From a candidate division FCPU426 bacterium (GTDB taxonomy: Bacteria > Oederibacteriota > JAAXVQ01 > JAUVAV01): a stretch of DNA of 64,000 bases. The notes below the pieces were generated by a model. It searched no databases. It worked only from the letters and a program-made list of their open reading frames with translations, and was not told the DNA's origin. Shown here one piece after another: positions 40,295-48,901 of the stretch. The stretch's first letter is position 1; the number at the start of each line of letters is the position of its first letter. The DNA lies in contig JAUVAV010000010.1 in the NCBI GenBank assembly GCA_030591525.1, positions 17,933 to 81,932 of the forward strand, in the 5' to 3' direction. The translations under genes and the position numbers were made by a program.

Positions 40295-41992
40295 ATGCTG
40301 AAAATTATACTTCTGTGGGTTTTTCTAATAGCTTTTTATGCGACAAGAATTTTTGCAATGACTCTTGTTCAAACCACAGTTTCTGATTTCAGAAACGGAT
40401 ATTTTGATGGAAATGTGGATATTACCTCGGATGCCGGCGGCGCCATCTCCCTGGCAAAAAGAGGCGGAAGTGTTGAACCGTTTTTCACCAGCTATACCTT
40501 GCCGAACAATATTTATCGAGGTCATGGCAATGCGATTGCTAAGGGTTATTTGTTCACCCTCGCTGGGCTTAAAGATTTTGGCGGGTATGCTGACAGTCTG
40601 TCATCAGTTTATTCCGCGCCCCTGGGATTAGATGGAGATGTCGGTGCCTGGAGCGAGGTTAATTCTTTGCCGGTCAAAGTGCTTAGCCATTGTGCGGTAA
40701 GTGCCGGCGAATATATTTTTGTAATCGGTGGATATGTTCCTGGCCCAACTTGGACTATTTTAGACTCGGTTTATTCGGCTAAAGTCAATTCGGATGGAAC
40801 TATCGGGCCCTGGGCCACCTTAACGCCCTTGCCGGAAAAATTGTATTCTCATCAGGCAGTCTTGGTTGATGGTCACATTTTTGTGCTTGGGGGAATGAAT
40901 GCCGTGGGCGCTGGCGACCAATCAGCTGTTTATTCGGCCAAGCTGAAGCCGGATGGAAGCATTGAGAATTGGATTATTCAAACCTCTCTGCCCAAGCCTT
41001 TGATTGGCTGTTCAGCGGTTAGCCTAAATGGATACCTCTATATTTTAGGGGGGAGCAGCGGCGCACTGCAGTCTTCGGTTTATTCAATAAAAGTTAATGC
41101 GGACGGCACTTTTGACGGCAACTGGAACACTTTGACAAATATGCCCAAGGCGCTGGATAGTTTTGCGGCTATTGGCAGCAATGGGTATATTTTTGTAACC
41201 GGAGGCTATGGAGGACTCTTTCAGTCAGCCGTCTATTCGGCTAGGGTGAATTACGATGGGACCATAGGCATCTGGGCAACATTGAATTCTTTGTACAATG
41301 ATACCCCAGCGCTTAGCCATCAGGGATTATCGGTGAATCAATATTTATTGATTTTGGGCGGCAATACCGCAGGCAATATTCAGACGGGGAAAATTGAATT
41401 AACCCATGAAAACAGCGATTTGGGATATTATAATAATTATTTTATTTTTTCGGAAGACCATTCACTGGATACCTTATCCTGGCAGGGTAATTTTCCGGAA
41501 AATATCCGGTTGCGCTATCGAACCGCCAATCACTTATCAGGAAAATATTCCGGCTGGAGCGATTTTTCGAATACGCAATCCATCGCGATAAACACTAATG
41601 CCGGATATTTAGAGTATCAAATAGAGTTTGATGGATCTGTCTTAACCCAGCCTCCGGCGGTGACGGAAGTTAGTCTCCTCTACGATACTGATGATTCTGC
41701 ACCCCTGTCGCCCACACCATCCATGCCGGAAAAAGCGCTAATTAGAATTTATCCCAATCCTTACAGAAAAGGCCTAACACCCGGGAATGAGATTTATTTT
41801 TGCGAATTGAATGACATCACGACTATCAAAATATTTACCCTAGCCGGCGAATTGGTAAAACAATTTGATTACCCCGGCGGCAGTAATAATACAGTCAGTT
41901 GGGATGTATCTGAAATTGCTCCGGGTATTTACTTCTATTTTCTATATGCGGATCAAAAAATCACAAAAGGTAAAATAGCCATTCTAAAGTGA
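40295..41992 (+). CDS. Secreted Kelch-like repeat protein with C-terminal sorting-like domain
   Basis: Repeats LPKPLIGCSAVSLNGYLYILGGSSG..SSVYSIKVNADGT; ends VSWDVSEIAPGIYFYFLYADQKITKGKIAILK. Confidence 0.82.
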   Translation: MLKIILLWVFLIAFYATRIFAMTLVQTTVSDFRNGYFDGNVDITSDAGGAISLAKRGGSVEPFFTSYTLPNNIYRGHGNAIAKGYLFTLAGLKDFGGYADSLSSVYSAPLGLDGDVGAWSEVNSLPVKVLSHCAVSAGEYIFVIGGYVPGPTWTILDSVYSAKVNSDGTIGPWATLTPLPEKLYSHQAVLVDGHIFVLGGMNAVGAGDQSAVYSAKLKPDGSIENWIIQTSLPKPLIGCSAVSLNGYLYILGGSSGALQSSVYSIKVNADGTFDGNWNTLTNMPKALDSFAAIGSNGYIFVTGGYGGLFQSAVYSARVNYDGTIGIWATLNSLYNDTPALSHQGLSVNQYLLILGGNTAGNIQTGKIELTHENSDLGYYNNYFIFSEDHSLDTLSWQGNFPENIRLRYRTANHLSGKYSGWSDFSNTQSIAINTNAGYLEYQIEFDGSVLTQPPAVTEVSLLYDTDDSAPLSPTPSMPEKALIRIYPNPYRKGLTPGNEIYFCELNDITTIKIFTLAGELVKQFDYPGGSNNTVSWDVSEIAPGIYFYFLYADQKITKGKIAILK

Positions 41993-42033
41993 GCGCCAGG
42001 CAGAGCTGCTGCCTGGCCGGTCGGCTGAGAGGA
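41990..42033 (+). other. Conserved post-stop hairpin-bearing element, copy 2
   Basis: TGAGCGCCAGGCAGAGCTGCTGCCTGGCCGGTCGGCTGAGAGGA; similar to 19106-19148. Confidence 0.65.
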
Positions 42034-42118
42034 GCCGGCCTATGGATTGTAAGCCAGGGGACGTCCCCTGCGTCTATTCAGGAAAAGGGATATGACCCAT
42101 TGTATACAAGGAGGCTGT

Positions 42119-42436
42119 ATGGAATATTGCGTAATATTGGTCACAGTGCCCAATCAAGAACTTGGCGAGCGGATTGCCAGGATTTTAGTGGAGGAAAAAC
42201 TGGCCGCCTGTGTTAATCGCATTCCGGGATTAATATCCATTTATTCCTGGCAAGGAAAAGTAGAACAAGCTTCCGAAGAACTTTTAATTATCAAAACCCG
42301 GCGGAATTTGGTTGAGGCTGTCAGCCAAAAGGTAAAAGAATTGCATCCGTACGAAGTACCGGAGGTAATAGCTTTGCCGATTATAGGAGGCGCGCAGGAT
42401 TATTGTAATTGGATAGGTGGAGAAACAGTATCCTGA
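42119..42436 (+). CDS. cutA: Divalent-cation tolerance protein CutA
   Basis: VILVTVPNQELGERIARILVEEKLAACVNRIPGLISIYSWQGKVEQASEELLIIKT; HPYEVPEVIALPI. Confidence 0.95.
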   Translation: MEYCVILVTVPNQELGERIARILVEEKLAACVNRIPGLISIYSWQGKVEQASEELLIIKTRRNLVEAVSQKVKELHPYEVPEVIALPIIGGAQDYCNWIGGETVS

Positions 42437-42550
42437 GGGGTCTTGAAAAAATGGATTGCCCGCTAACGAAAAACAGCATTTTGCTGCCTAAAGACGGAAC
42501 CCGCCGTGTGGATAAGAACACCCTGGTTGCGCTTACGCTAATGGTTGCGG

Positions 42551-42782
42551 CTAGGAGCCTGTCGGACATAGGCACAAAAGCGGATTTTAAGCACTCTTCC
42601 CCCTTTGAAAAAGGGGGATAAAGGGGGATAAAGGGGGATTTTGAACAGATAGTTGTGCGTTTTTTCAGCAAATCCCCCTGCACCCCCTTCTCCCTGGACT
42701 AAACCATCCCCTGGACCAAATCATCCAGGACAGGCAGGACAGGCCGAAGGGGGAAAAAGACTTAAGTCCGACAGGCTCCTAG
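42551..42782. repeat. MITE-like element, family 1
   Basis: CTAGGAGCCTGTCGGACATAG ... CTTAAGTCCGACAGGCTCCTAG; interior has direct repeats of AAAGGGGGAT. Confidence 0.85.
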
Positions 42783-42893
42783 GCAGATAAAATCATAAAA
42801 GATTAATTGATTCCGGCCACCTGTGGTATACTATTTATCTGGGATTTTGTTGTGGCCGGAATCAATAGTTTATAATTATTAGGGAGAATAGAT

Positions 42894-44459
42894 ATGGATT
42901 TAAAAAAGTTTAATTTAATGTTTTCTAAAATAGAGTTGCCCAGGTTAGAGTTGCCAAAATTTAAGCTTCCCAAGATAAAGATGCCAGAGCTTAAAATCGG
43001 AGATATAAAAGCAAGAATTCCAATTATTCAAGGTGGAATGGGAGTAGGAATCTCTCTTTCCAAACTTTCTTCTGCGGTTGCCAGAGAGGGAGGTATAGGA
43101 GTAATAGCTGCCAATGCAATAGGAATGATTGAGCCGGATTATTTCAAGAATGGGGTTGAAGCAAATATGAGGGCTTTAAGAAATGAAATAAGAAAAGCCA
43201 GGAGTCTGAGTGATGGCATAATTGGTGTTAATATTATGATTGCTTTGAATGATTTTCAAAATATGCTTCAGGTTGCAATTGAAGAGAAGGTTGACATTGT
43301 ATTTCTGGGAGCGGGACTCCCTTTAAGGGGGATTCCGATAAAAGAGATTAAAAGAGCTAATGTAAAGGTTGTGCCAATTGTAAGTTCGGCCCGCGCAGTA
43401 AGATTGATATTCAAATATTGGCAAAAAAACTTTGCTACCATCCCTGATGGTGTTGTGGTTGAAGGACCAAAAGCCGGAGGCCATTTAGGTTTTAAGGAAG
43501 AAGATATAGAGAATCCGGATTTCAGACTTGAGAATTTAATTCCGGAAGTTGTTAAGGAGGTCAAAGAATTTGAAAAACAGTTTGCCAGGGAAATACCGGT
43601 TATTGCTGCAGGCGGTATTTTTGATGGGAAAGATATTTATGAGTTTTTAAAACTTGGTGCTAGTGGTGTACAGCCGGGGTCTAGATTTGTTGCTACCGAA
43701 GAGTGTGATGCTGATATAAACTTTAAAATGAGCTTTGTGGACGCAAAAAAAGAAGATATTGTTATTATACACAGCCCCGTGGGGATGCCGGGAAGAGCTA
43801 TTTTTAACAGTTTTTTAAAAGGGGTTAATTCCGGCGAGAAAAAAGAGTTCAAGTGTCCCTGGAGATGTCTTGAGAGTTGTAAGGCAGACAAGGTAAATTA
43901 CTGTATATCTATTGCTCTTAATAATGCTAGAAAGGGTATTTTAAAGCAGGGATTTGCATTTGCGGGCACAAATGTTTATAGAATTGATAAAATAGTTCCT
44001 GTGAAGGAACTGATAAATGAAATTACAGAGGATTATCTTGCGGTGGTTGAAAATGGTATTAGCCGGATTAAGCACGAGTATGAAAAAGTCAAGAAAAAGC
44101 TCATGGGATTGAAAGAGGAGTATGAAAAAACAATTGAAAGAGGATCTAATCTTTTTAAAGAGGAATATAATAAAGCTTTTACCAAGGGGTCAGCTAAACT
44201 AAAAGGTGAACTAGAGAAAAGTTTTAATATGTTAGCCGCGAATTCCCCAGCTTTCCCTGATAAAGACATCAGGACAGGCAAGGCGGGGATGAAGCGGGAT
44301 AGTAATAATGATTTCCTGCAGCTCATATCCAATTCCCCGCTCTTTAGAGCGGGGAAATTGAATAAAATTAACTGGCTGAAATCAGAGTATATTGAAAATT
44401 TTAAACTAATTGATAAAATCAAAGCACAATTTATGGCAAAAACCTTTGGTTTGATTTGA
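42894..44459 (+). CDS. NAD(P)H-dependent flavin oxidoreductase / nitronate monooxygenase-like
   Basis: IPIIQGGMGVGISLSKLSSAVAREGGIGVIAA; GPKAGGHLGF; PVIAAGGIFDGKDIYEFLKLGASGVQPGSRFVATEECDA. Confidence 0.88.
   Translation: MDLKKFNLMFSKIELPRLELPKFKLPKIKMPELKIGDIKARIPIIQGGMGVGISLSKLSSAVAREGGIGVIAANAIGMIEPDYFKNGVEANMRALRNEIRKARSLSDGIIGVNIMIALNDFQNMLQVAIEEKVDIVFLGAGLPLRGIPIKEIKRANVKVVPIVSSARAVRLIFKYWQKNFATIPDGVVVEGPKAGGHLGFKEEDIENPDFRLENLIPEVVKEVKEFEKQFAREIPVIAAGGIFDGKDIYEFLKLGASGVQPGSRFVATEECDADINFKMSFVDAKKEDIVIIHSPVGMPGRAIFNSFLKGVNSGEKKEFKCPWRCLESCKADKVNYCISIALNNARKGILKQGFAFAGTNVYRIDKIVPVKELINEITEDYLAVVENGISRIKHEYEKVKKKLMGLKEEYEKTIERGSNLFKEEYNKAFTKGSAKLKGELEKSFNMLAANSPAFPDKDIRTGKAGMKRDSNNDFLQLISNSPLFRAGKLNKINWLKSEYIENFKLIDKIKAQFMAKTFGLI
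44223..44361. repeat. Palindromic repeat element inside the C-terminal coding region of the flavin oxidoreductase
   Basis: TTTAATATGTTAGCCGCGAATTCCCC ... GATGAAGCGGGATAGTAATAATG ... AATTCCCCGCTCTTTAGAGCGGGGAAATT; ends match 57915-58070. Confidence 0.8.
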
Positions 44460-44716
44460 GAATGACTGCGCGGCAATTACTTTATTCCGCACCACCCCCA
44501 ACCTGCCAAAATCGACTTTCCCTTTCCGGTTTTTGGTTGTACTTTGCCTGTTTAAGCTAAATTTCTGTGAGAAGTTAGGGGACATGGTGGACTCCCTCCA
44601 GATTGCCGGAGGGTGTTCTAATTCACTTAACAATTGACCAATTCTTCCGGGTTTTGTTACACTTTTTCGCAAGGGCGCGGCTGCTAAGGCCGGGCAGATC
44701 GCGGAGATGTTAATTT

Positions 44717-45484
44717 GTGATAAAAAATAAGGATGAAAAGGTCAAGCGCCTGGCCGTGCTTCTGGAATACGACGGTTCGGCTTTCAGCGGCTGGCAGGTC
44801 CAGGCCAACAGCCATACGGTTCAGGCTGAGCTGGAAAAAGCCATCTGGAAGGCTTTTCGCGAACATAGACGGGTCCAGGGAACCAGCCGCACGGATGCCG
44901 GGGTTCACGCGCGCGGCCAGGTGGCAGCCTTTGACCTGGCATATCCCATCCCGCCTGTGTCTCTGGTTATGGCTTTAAACAAAATTATGCCTCCCCGGGT
45001 GCGGGTTATAAAGGCCTGGCCAATGCGGCCCGGCTGGGATCCTCAGCGGGCTGCGATCAGTAAAACCTACACTTACCTTATTTATAATCGTTCCATATAT
45101 TCGCCCCTGTGGGCAGGAAGAGCCTGGCAGATTTTCCAGTCCCTGGACCTGGAGGCCATGCTCCGGGCCGCAAAATGCCTCGTGGGACAACACGATTTTT
45201 CTTCCTTCCAGGCAGCCGGCGGAGCGGCAGAAGATGCGGTCAGGCGGCTGACAGCTATAACCATAACCAGGCAGAACAAATTGGTAAAGATCAAGATAAC
45301 GGGCAATGGATTTGTTTACCGTATGGTGCGTAATATTATCGGCACCTTAGTGGAAGTCGGAAAAGAAAGATTAAAAACCACGGAAGTTAAAAAAATTCTG
45401 ATGGCGCGGAATCGCAAACTTGCCGGGCCGACCGCGCCGGCCTATGGATTGTACTTGGAAAAGATCAAGTTTGCGGGGAAGTGA
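44717..45484 (+). CDS. truA: tRNA pseudouridine(38-40) synthase
   Basis: LEYDGSAFSGWQVQANSHTVQAELEKA; QGTSRTDAGVHARGQVAAFD; GNGFVYRMVRNIIGTLVEVG. Confidence 0.96.
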   Translation: MIKNKDEKVKRLAVLLEYDGSAFSGWQVQANSHTVQAELEKAIWKAFREHRRVQGTSRTDAGVHARGQVAAFDLAYPIPPVSLVMALNKIMPPRVRVIKAWPMRPGWDPQRAAISKTYTYLIYNRSIYSPLWAGRAWQIFQSLDLEAMLRAAKCLVGQHDFSSFQAAGGAAEDAVRRLTAITITRQNKLVKIKITGNGFVYRMVRNIIGTLVEVGKERLKTTEVKKILMARNRKLAGPTAPAYGLYLEKIKFAGK

Positions 45485-46809
45485 ATTTATTTATGCCTAT
45501 GGCTGAAAAACCCAAATTTATTGTTCAAGTAGTAGGGTGCAAGGTGAACCAGGTGGAAGCCAACATGCTGGAAGAGCAATTCGAGGCGCACGGCTGGAGT
45601 CCGGCAGTGGGAGAGGAAACGGCGGATCTTTTTATTATCCACACTTGTACGGTTACCCAGAGAGCGGACCGCGATTCGCGGCGTTTAATTATTCGGGCGC
45701 GGGAAAAGAATCCTCGCGCCATGATTGTTGCCTGCGGATGCCTGGCGGAGTTGGAACCGGATTTTTTATCCGGGCTGCCCGGGGTTATAGCTGTAATCCG
45801 GCAGGCCCAGCGGGGTCAGGCGGCGGCTAGGGTGCAGGAAATCCTCTCTTCCGGTTGGTCCCGGCAGGTTAAGGGAGAGGTGAAAAAAAATTCCAGCTCT
45901 TTTTTTCGTCAGCCGTATAAGATTAAGCAAAACGGCCGGGCCCGGGCTGTGATCAAGGTGGAGGATGGATGCGATGGCCAGTGCACATACTGCCGCGTGC
46001 GATTGGCCAGAGGGCAGCCGGTATCGCGTCCCTTGCCGGATATTCTGAAGGAGGCCAAGGATCTGATACAGGCCGGCTTTCAGGAATTGGTGATTACCGG
46101 AGTAAACCTGGGATGCTGGCAGCCGGGACTTTCGCGCATGATATCGGCCATAACGGATTTGCCCGGCGAATTTCGCCTGCGTATTTCTTCGCTTGAGCCT
46201 CAGCACATTACTTCTGAATTTATCGCGGCTTGGGCCAAGGCCGGGGACCGGGTTTGCCCGCATTTGCACCTGCCAATACAGAGCGGGGATGACGCGATAC
46301 TGTCCGCCATGGGCCGTAAATATACGGTTTCTGAATTGAAAAAAATGATAGAAGAACTGAGAAGCGCCCGGCCGGAATTGGCCTTGACCGGAGATATCAT
46401 AGTCGGTTTTCCCGGGGAATCCGAACGGGCCTTTAATAACACCTGCAGCCTGGTTCAGGAGAGCGGTATGGTCAGACTGCACGTGTTTCCTTTCTCAGCC
46501 CGGCCGGGAACTCCGGCAGCCATATTTCCCGGACAATTGCCCAGCCGGGAAATTACGGCCCGGGCTAAAAAGCTCAGGGATTTGAGCGCGGAACAGGCGA
46601 AAACATACCATAAATCCCTGATCGGACGGGATACGGATGTGCTTCTGGAAAAAAATCCGGCGTGCGGCGAATGGCTTGGTACTACCGGAACCTATAATCG
46701 CGCCCGGGTTTTAACTAAGGCTTTGGAGGCGAAAGCCGGCTGCTTGATTCGCGGACGGATAACGCGGGTATCCGGAGAATTACTGATGGTTGAAGGAGAA
46801 AAAGCATGA
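45481..46809 (+). CDS. mtaB: tRNA (N6-threonylcarbamoyladenosine(37)-C2)-methylthiotransferase MtaB
   Basis: VVGCKVNQVEANMLEEQF; IKVEDGCDGQCTYCRVRLARG; HLPIQSGDDAILSAMGRKY; start may be ATG 45493. Confidence 0.92.
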   Translation: MNLFMPMAEKPKFIVQVVGCKVNQVEANMLEEQFEAHGWSPAVGEETADLFIIHTCTVTQRADRDSRRLIIRAREKNPRAMIVACGCLAELEPDFLSGLPGVIAVIRQAQRGQAAARVQEILSSGWSRQVKGEVKKNSSSFFRQPYKIKQNGRARAVIKVEDGCDGQCTYCRVRLARGQPVSRPLPDILKEAKDLIQAGFQELVITGVNLGCWQPGLSRMISAITDLPGEFRLRISSLEPQHITSEFIAAWAKAGDRVCPHLHLPIQSGDDAILSAMGRKYTVSELKKMIEELRSARPELALTGDIIVGFPGESERAFNNTCSLVQESGMVRLHVFPFSARPGTPAAIFPGQLPSREITARAKKLRDLSAEQAKTYHKSLIGRDTDVLLEKNPACGEWLGTTGTYNRARVLTKALEAKAGCLIRGRITRVSGELLMVEGEKA

Positions 46810-48692
46810 ACCTATTCGGTAAGATTTTCAGCGGGTTTCGTAAACACGAGATGGGAATTATAATAGCATTGCTGGTGGGCGGGTTTTTCAGCCTGATGGC
46901 TTATTATGATTTTTTTGCTGGTTATGAAAACAAATTTCATGATTTGCGTTTTATGCTGCGTGAAATCCGTGAGCCGGAGCCGGATGATAAAATTATGATT
47001 GTGGCAATTGACGACCAATCCCTGGAGACAGCGAAATACCGCTGGCCCTGGCCGCGCTCGGTATACGCCAAGGCAATTGACAATTTATCGCGGGCCGGGG
47101 CTACGGTGATAGCTTTTGACTTAATATTTTCCGAGCCCACCAAGGAAGAATTGAAAATCCAGGACCGGATTCTGGGCGATGCCATTATCCGGTCGCGTGC
47201 CTGGATAGTTTTAGCGAGTAAATTTTATACTAAAAAATCGGATCGCGCCACTCAGACAGCCTATGTAGCGGCCCTGCCCAAGATCGATCCGGGCAAGACG
47301 CATGTGGGGTATGTTAATTATTGGCCGGATGATGATGGGATAATGCGTCATGCCGCATTGCTCCGCAAGCATCAGGGTAAACTCTACCAATCTTTTGTCC
47401 TGAAGATACTTTCGCGGTTTTACCGCGTCAAGTCGCCCCAGGCGACTCTTACTAATAAACTGCTGACCTATGGGCCGCTGAAGATCTCCGTGGAACGGGG
47501 AGCACGGCTGATAATTAACTACCGGGGCGGGCCGGGGAAATTTAAGACTATCTCAATTGACAATATTCTCGATAACGAAATATTTGAGGGACTTAGGGAG
47601 ACCGGTATGTTTAAAGATAAAATCATTCTGATCGGTCCGACTTTTATCGAGGCGCAGGATATTCACTTTACCCCTTATTCCCCGAAGTTCGGCGATTTGA
47701 AGGAGGCCGGCAAAACCTCGGGCGTGGAGATTCACGCCAATGTGCTGGATACGATTATGCGGGGAAATTATATAAAAACGCTGGGCGTGCTGCCCCGGAC
47801 ATTGATTTTTCTGGTGCTTACTTTACTTCTGGCCCTGGTAAATGTTCACTTGCGTCCGTTTAAAGCTCTGTTGGTATTATGCGCCATGTGCGTACTTTAT
47901 TTATCGGTCAGTTTCTGGGTGTTCTGGGAGTATAACCTAATATTGCCTGTGGTTAATATCATACTGGCTCTCTTTATAACCCATCTCGGGGTCATGGTCT
48001 ACCTCCTGCTGACAGAAGAACGACATAGCCGGCAGATCAAGAACATATTTTCCAGGTATGTATCGCCCCAGGTTGTGGAGCAGTTGGTTAAAGATCCACG
48101 CGCCGAGTTGAAGCTGGGCGGGAACAAACAGGTTGTTACTATTTTATTCTCCGATATACGCGGATTTACCACTTTGTCGGAAGAGCTTTCTCCCGAGGCG
48201 GTAGTTGAGCTTCTGAACGAATATTTTCAGACCTGGACCGATATGATTTTTAAATATGACGGCACGGTGGATAAATTTATCGGAGACGCGATTATGGCGA
48301 TTTTCGGGGCGCCGGTGGCGCATCCGGACGATCCCCTGCGGGCTGTGCAAGCTGCCCTGGCCATGCAAGCGGCGCTTATGGAACTGAATACCAAGTGGGC
48401 GGCAGAAGGTAAAAGGATGTTTAAAATTGGAGTGGGAATAAACACCGGAGAGGCGATTGTCGGAAACATGGGCTCCCAGCAGGCTATGGGATATACGGTT
48501 ATCGGGGATGCGGTAAACCTGGCTTCCCGGCTGGAAGGTAAGACCAAGGATTTGGGCGCGGAGATATTAATATCCGAGAGTACTTATCAAGCAGTGAAAA
48601 ATAAAGTCGAGGCGCAGGAACACCAGGATATAACCGTGAAGGGGAAGGCACGGGCCATGTCAGTGTATGATGTAAGGGGATTAAAAGTTTAG
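46806..48692 (+). CDS. CHASE2 domain-containing class III adenylate/guanylate cyclase
   Basis: DDKIMIVAIDDQSLE..YRWPWPRSVYAKAIDNL (CHASE2); TMs; VTILFSDIRGFTTLSEEL; KFIGDAIMAIFGAP; YTVIGDAVNLASRLE. Confidence 0.93.
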   Translation: MNLFGKIFSGFRKHEMGIIIALLVGGFFSLMAYYDFFAGYENKFHDLRFMLREIREPEPDDKIMIVAIDDQSLETAKYRWPWPRSVYAKAIDNLSRAGATVIAFDLIFSEPTKEELKIQDRILGDAIIRSRAWIVLASKFYTKKSDRATQTAYVAALPKIDPGKTHVGYVNYWPDDDGIMRHAALLRKHQGKLYQSFVLKILSRFYRVKSPQATLTNKLLTYGPLKISVERGARLIINYRGGPGKFKTISIDNILDNEIFEGLRETGMFKDKIILIGPTFIEAQDIHFTPYSPKFGDLKEAGKTSGVEIHANVLDTIMRGNYIKTLGVLPRTLIFLVLTLLLALVNVHLRPFKALLVLCAMCVLYLSVSFWVFWEYNLILPVVNIILALFITHLGVMVYLLLTEERHSRQIKNIFSRYVSPQVVEQLVKDPRAELKLGGNKQVVTILFSDIRGFTTLSEELSPEAVVELLNEYFQTWTDMIFKYDGTVDKFIGDAIMAIFGAPVAHPDDPLRAVQAALAMQAALMELNTKWAAEGKRMFKIGVGINTGEAIVGNMGSQQAMGYTVIGDAVNLASRLEGKTKDLGAEILISESTYQAVKNKVEAQEHQDITVKGKARAMSVYDVRGLKV

Positions 48693-48707
48693 AGGGAATC
48701 TTCGTAT

Positions 48708-48796
48708 GTCACCCCGGCATGATTTTAGCCGGGGTCCAGAAAGATTTTCAAAGATAAAGTTACTGGATTCCGGCTAAAATCATGCCGGAATGACAG
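48708..48796. repeat. Inverted-repeat element (GTCATNCCGGCATGATTTTAGCCGGNNTCCAG)
   Basis: GTCACCCCGGCATGATTTTAGCCGGGGTCCAG ... CTGGATTCCGGCTAAAATCATGCCGGAATGACAG. Confidence 0.85.
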
Positions 48797-48901
48797 CATA
48801 ACGACAATTCGCACGAATAACGATTTTTTAAACGTATTAGCTGCAAATCGGCTTATGTAGCCTTATTTACGCAAGACTCTATAATTATCTGGAATGTAAT
48901 C

